Source: Bacillus litorisediminis
GTDB lineage: Bacteria; Bacillota; Bacilli; Bacillales; JC228
NCBI RefSeq assembly: GCF_022808645.1
Contig: NZ_JAKZKT010000009.1
Span: forward strand, 1-64,000
Length of the DNA stretch: 64,000 nt
Reading direction: 5' to 3'
In this document: positions 61,698 through 64,000 of the stretch, piece after piece
Numbering within the stretch: position 1 is the first letter of the stretch
Layout of the letters: every line of letters begins with the position of its first letter
The notes under the pieces: model-generated
Told to the model about the DNA's origin: nothing
Database searches by the model: none
Seen by the model: only the letters and a program-made list of their open reading frames with translations
Program-made: the position numbers and the translations under genes

Positions 61698-62990
61698 TTA
61701 TTTCCCTTCGGCAGGTTCTAACCGCTCCCACTTAAATGCTAGCTCAAAAATAATAGAAAGAAGCATTCCCATGATAAGACCATTTGAAATAAACGGCTGT
61801 ATCAGTGCTGGCAGGCTGCTATAGATTTCAACAGGCAGGTTCATTAAGCTGACCCCAAATAATAGCGGAATCGCAAATCTAAAAATCGAGTTGGATGTAA
61901 ACGTTGCTCCATTTAAACTGCTATAGGCTGTCCCGAATAACTGAAGATAGGACACAAGCAGCACGGCATTTCCTATAGTAATTGGCATTGTAGCCAAAAA
62001 TGAGCCGAAGATAGGAATTAAGCCCATGATAGTTAAAAGGGCCCCTCCCAGATAAAACGGTTTTCGATCATAAATTCGGGTACTTTGTAAAAAACCAATG
62101 GTAGATGTAAATGGCGTATAAGGTACAAGACCAAACCCAGATGCAAAAATCGAATAAATTCCTGTTAAAAACATCGATTTTCGATACTGTACGAATTTTA
62201 CTTTATCATTAAAAATTCTGGCAGCCGAATCGATGGATGCAACAGTATTACTTATATTCAATAATCCCGCAAAAAAAGTAACAATTATGATCCCTAATTC
62301 TAAATTCGGCTTTCCAAGAGGAAACAAGGTAAAGGTATTTCCATTCAGATTTGCAGAGGTTGTCTGTCCAGGAAACAATAGTACATATAATATCCAACCT
62401 ACAACAATTCCTATTAAAATAGAAAAATTACTGATCAATGTATTGCCTTTGATTTTTAATAAAATAACTAGTATCACAATAAAGACGGATAATAAACTTA
62501 CAGGGATGTCTAATGTGCCGTCCGCTTTTTTTCCTAACATCCCTTCAAAAAAGATAAAGATTAATTGAAACGACAAGAGAAATAAGTAAACCGAAGCCAC
62601 CATAGGCGGAAAAATTCGCTGAACCCAAGATACTAAATTAAATGTTGCAAGGAGAACAGTTGCGACTGCCGACAACAGGATACCAGTTGCAATTCCACCA
62701 CCAATTTCAGTTAAGCTTAATCCGAGAGAAGACGCAGATAGACTTAAGTTAAGCATAACTCCCCAGAAGATCCCTGAATGTCCTTCCATAATCGGATATC
62801 CGTGGCCAAATCTTGCTTGCAAAATACAGGCGATTCCCGTAAAGATCAGTGTGGTCTTAACCATCATTGCGATATCTGCAGCAGGCAGTTCAAAAGCAGT
62901 TCCAATCGAAAGAGGAACTACAACTGTATTAGCGAAAATAAAAAATAGCCACTGAACGGATGAAAATAGAGTAATAGAGTTCCTCATCAT
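61698..62990 (-). CDS. NCS2-type nucleobase:cation symporter (YwdJ-like uracil/xanthine permease)
   Basis: About 430 residues with some 14 hydrophobic segments. The N-terminus TLFSSVQWLFFIFANTVVVP, LQARFGHGYPIMEGHSGIFWG (about residues 62-82, substrate site) and the helix 8-10 region FFAGLLNISNTVASIDSAAR with YTPFTSTIGFLQSTRIYDRK match the NAT/NCS2 family; the NxxT-like signature is NGATFTSN. B. subtilis YwdJ/YcpX is similar in type. ATG 62990 or 62987 follows AAGTGGTGAT; an ATG at 63008 has no site. It imports a nucleobase with proton or sodium. Confidence 0.87.
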   Translation of the reverse strand: MMRNSITLFSSVQWLFFIFANTVVVPLSIGTAFELPAADIAMMVKTTLIFTGIACILQARFGHGYPIMEGHSGIFWGVMLNLSLSASSLGLSLTEIGGGIATGILLSAVATVLLATFNLVSWVQRIFPPMVASVYLFLLSFQLIFIFFEGMLGKKADGTLDIPVSLLSVFIVILVILLKIKGNTLISNFSILIGIVVGWILYVLLFPGQTTSANLNGNTFTLFPLGKPNLELGIIIVTFFAGLLNISNTVASIDSAARIFNDKVKFVQYRKSMFLTGIYSIFASGFGLVPYTPFTSTIGFLQSTRIYDRKPFYLGGALLTIMGLIPIFGSFLATMPITIGNAVLLVSYLQLFGTAYSSLNGATFTSNSIFRFAIPLLFGVSLMNLPVEIYSSLPALIQPFISNGLIMGMLLSIIFELAFKWERLEPAEGK

Positions 62991-63163
62991 ATCACCACTT
63001 TCGATCATTCTAAGTTGTTTACTGTGTGTTTCCTCTACATATTATAGACCTTTTATTTTATATCGCAATTTAAATATCTCTTCATAAAAAATGATATCGT
63101 CTTTTCTAAGAAATGGAATTAGGATATAGTAGTTGGTAAAGATTGATAAATGGGGTTATGGCA

Positions 63164-63877
63164 ATGAATAGAATCGAATTCATTCGAAATGAAGAAAAGA
63201 AATATCATGATTTCTGTTATACCCACTATTCTTTGTTCGAAGAAGGGTCGTGGCTAGCTAAACCGGTCAAAACCGTTATGGATCTTATGGAAATATTTGA
63301 TGGCAAGCACCATATACAGGTGCTTGATTTAGGCTGTGGAGTTGGGAGAAACAGTATTCCAACCGCAGAAAAGCTGAAAGACCGGCATGGAAAAGTGGTA
63401 TGTGTAGATTTTCTCGAATCAGCCTTGGAAAAACTGAATGTTTACAGCAGCAATTATGGAGTTCATCATATTATTCATCCAGAAAAGGCAGACATTGGTG
63501 ACTATTGTATTCCAAAAGAACAGTATGATTTCGTTTTAGCTGTATCAAGCCTTGAACACGTAGAATCGGAAGAAGTGTTTGAGCAGGTTTTACATCGAAT
63601 TGCAAGCGGAACAAAACTGAACGGTGTTACATGTTTGATTATTAATTCAGAAGTTCAAGAGATTGATAGAGTATCCGGAGAACCGTTAGATGCTTTAATG
63701 GAAATCAATCTTCCAACCGATTATTTAATTGCCAAATTACATCATGTTTTTCAGAACTGGGAGGTCATATCGGAACTCATTAAACCGCTTGAATATGAGA
63801 TTACCAGAAACAAGAAGTCAATTTTGCTTAAAACAAATGCAATAACTTTTGTTGCTAGGAAAGGAAATGAAACATGA
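63164..63877 (+). CDS. Class I SAM-dependent methyltransferase
   Basis: A 237-residue protein. Motif I is VLDLGCGVGRNSIPTAEKLK (about residues 50-69), motif II KVVCVDFLESALEKL (Asp about 79), and motif IV FVLAVSSLEHVESEEV. It differs from the methyltransferase at the left end of the window. The substrate is unknown. ATG 63164 is eight nt after GGGG; other ATGs at 63143 and 63158 are less well placed. Its TGA overlaps the ATG of the next gene (ATGA), so it is coupled to the Nudix gene, a pair likely acting together. Confidence 0.87.
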   Translation: MNRIEFIRNEEKKYHDFCYTHYSLFEEGSWLAKPVKTVMDLMEIFDGKHHIQVLDLGCGVGRNSIPTAEKLKDRHGKVVCVDFLESALEKLNVYSSNYGVHHIIHPEKADIGDYCIPKEQYDFVLAVSSLEHVESEEVFEQVLHRIASGTKLNGVTCLIINSEVQEIDRVSGEPLDALMEINLPTDYLIAKLHHVFQNWEVISELIKPLEYEITRNKKSILLKTNAITFVARKGNET

Positions 63878-64000
63878 AAATATGGCAAGGGGCAGCAGGA
63901 TTATGTATCAATAACAGGAATGAAATCTTAATGGTATTGCAGGGGAAACCTGACGCATAAAGACATGGTCGATTCCTTCTGGTCAAAAAAATGGTGATGA
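63874..64000 (+). pseudogene. Nudix hydrolase, 5' part only, frameshifted, running off the window
   Basis: The frame begins MKIWQGAAGLCINNRNEILM and VLQGKPDA, the normal start of a Nudix protein, and then meets TAA at about 63957. A one-base slip near 63950-63955 gives IKTWSIPSGQKNGD, the expected approach to the Nudix box (S-I-P-S-G-Q). The box itself lies beyond the right edge. The pair MT-Nudix is coupled by a four-nt overlap. Confidence 0.75.

Overview
The window is AT-rich (low GC), with strong GGAGG-type ribosome binding sites, frequent TTG/GTG starts, short 4TM and lipoprotein genes, a spore germinant-receptor locus, a T-box leader and a ykkC (guanidine-I) riboswitch. This points to an endospore-forming Bacillaceae chromosome (Bacillus sensu lato). 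I see no rRNA, tRNA, prophage, plasmid replication gene or intact insertion sequence.

Layout. 1-4 kb: a methyltransferase, a VOC-protein remnant, a DUF1801 protein, a CBO0543-type membrane protein and an alpha/beta hydrolase. 4.2-8.7 kb: a germinant receptor locus with A, D and B subunit genes on the minus strand and the C gene divergent on the plus strand; both B and C are frameshifted. 8.8-12.5 kb: a frameshifted PatB-type C-S lyase, a DUF3231 protein, and a paired SMR exporter under a guanidine-I riboswitch. 12.5-28 kb: an accessory stretch of small membrane proteins, lipoproteins, regulators (MarR-GNAT fusion, TetR), acetyltransferases, a broken FabH, a broken P-loop kinase, a Nudix pseudogene and a membrane-anchored PstS-like protein. 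28-35 kb: a LysR regulator divergent from a five-gene oligopeptide ABC transporter (oppABCDF order). 35.6-41 kb: an S9 peptidase and the NAD de novo operon nadB (frameshifted)-nadC-nadA. 41-50 kb: aldehyde dehydrogenase, APH-type kinase, a large secreted nucleotidase (YfkN-like), a broken AraC regulator, GrpB and DUF1801 proteins. 50-64 kb: two MFS exporters, a bile-acid:sodium-type symporter, DUF4317, a T-box-controlled glutaminyl-tRNA synthetase gene with an in-frame stop, a threonine-aldolase-like enzyme, a NERD protein, a nucleobase permease, a methyltransferase and a partial Nudix gene running off the end.

Two features stand out. First, the intergenic DNA carries three unrelated tandem arrays with periods of 21, 52 and 21 bp (about 22, 13 and 18 copies), each just downstream of a gene 3' end. 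All three periods are close to whole numbers of B-DNA helical turns. There are also three copies of a dispersed cassette bounded by GGACA/TGTCC words in nested inverted repeats, and a perfect 27-bp-arm REP-like palindrome with a solitary half copy 35 kb away. Second, about a dozen genes are disrupted. Many carry single-base losses in or next to short homopolymers (patB, nadB, gerB, gerC and probably fabH). Three others carry clean in-frame stops (P-loop kinase, AraC regulator, glnS). These are either real gene decay or, for the homopolymer class, read errors; checking raw reads would separate the two.
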